The notes below the pieces were generated by a model. That model was not told where the DNA came from and ran no database searches. It worked only from the letters and a program-made list of their open reading frames with translations. A stretch of DNA of 64,000 bases from Zychaea mexicana (taxonomy: Eukaryota; Mucoromycota; Mucoromycetes; Mucorales; Lichtheimiaceae): positions 62,001 through 126,000 of the forward strand of contig NW_026516699.1 in NCBI RefSeq assembly GCF_025766255.1, given 5' to 3'. The translations under genes were made by a program, and so were the position numbers. The number at the start of each line of letters is the position of its first letter. Positions within the stretch are counted from its first letter, which is position 1. Below are positions 63,939-64,000 of the stretch, piece after piece.

Positions 63939-64000
63939 TTGGCTACGGATCCACCCGCCAAAAAGCGACTCGACAACAATCCCAAAAAATTATACAAGCT

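Overview
The window is nuclear DNA of a filamentous fungus, most likely a Mucoromycota member (Mucorales-like). The evidence is AT-rich intergenic DNA, compact genes with many short GT-AG introns (about 75-125 nt), a QDE-1-type RNA-dependent RNA polymerase, a GCR1_C-domain factor, and decayed MULE, DUF6729-type and Ty3/Gypsy elements. This placement is inference. No bacterial operons, CRISPR arrays or convincing tRNA genes were seen.

Layout. 1-2.5 kb: the edge of a truncated gene, then empty DNA. 2.5-8.4 kb: BUD23 (18S rRNA methyltransferase, minus) diverging from mitochondrial ribosomal protein uS13m (plus), a casein kinase 1 gene (minus), an unrecognised gene and a small conserved-looking gene. 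9 kb: a stop-riddled ORF. 10.6-14.7 kb: the RNAi-type RdRP. 15.87-16.01 kb: a U4 spliceosomal snRNA gene. 16.3-27.6 kb is a dense housekeeping block: TAF7 (TFIID), CENP-K (kinetochore), cullin-1 (SCF ligase), a DeSI/PPPDE isopeptidase with a long disordered tail, and the mitochondrial citrate carrier. 27.6-48.6 kb is gene-poor, with a few small coiled-coil ORFs, one ORF split by an in-frame TGA, a degenerate MULE transposase and a cluster of strong hairpins. 48.7-57.3 kb: an F-box/LRR protein, a GCR1_C-domain DNA-binding protein diverging from a Trp-rich low-complexity protein with GW/WG motifs, and an NmrA-like NAD(P)-binding protein. 57.9-64 kb is a repeat graveyard: a 32-bp minisatellite, a DUF6729/exonuclease pseudogene interrupted by two different non-autonomous DNA transposons, and Ty3/Gypsy pol and LTR debris.

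Most intact genes are ordinary eukaryotic housekeeping genes. The observations most worth a second look are the U4 snRNA gene, the GW/WG-rich protein (candidate Argonaute-hook partner, in a genome that has an RdRP), the double transposon insertion in the DUF6729 pseudogene with a clean TAA target duplication, the hairpin cluster near 44.5 kb, and the ORF broken by a single in-frame TGA.
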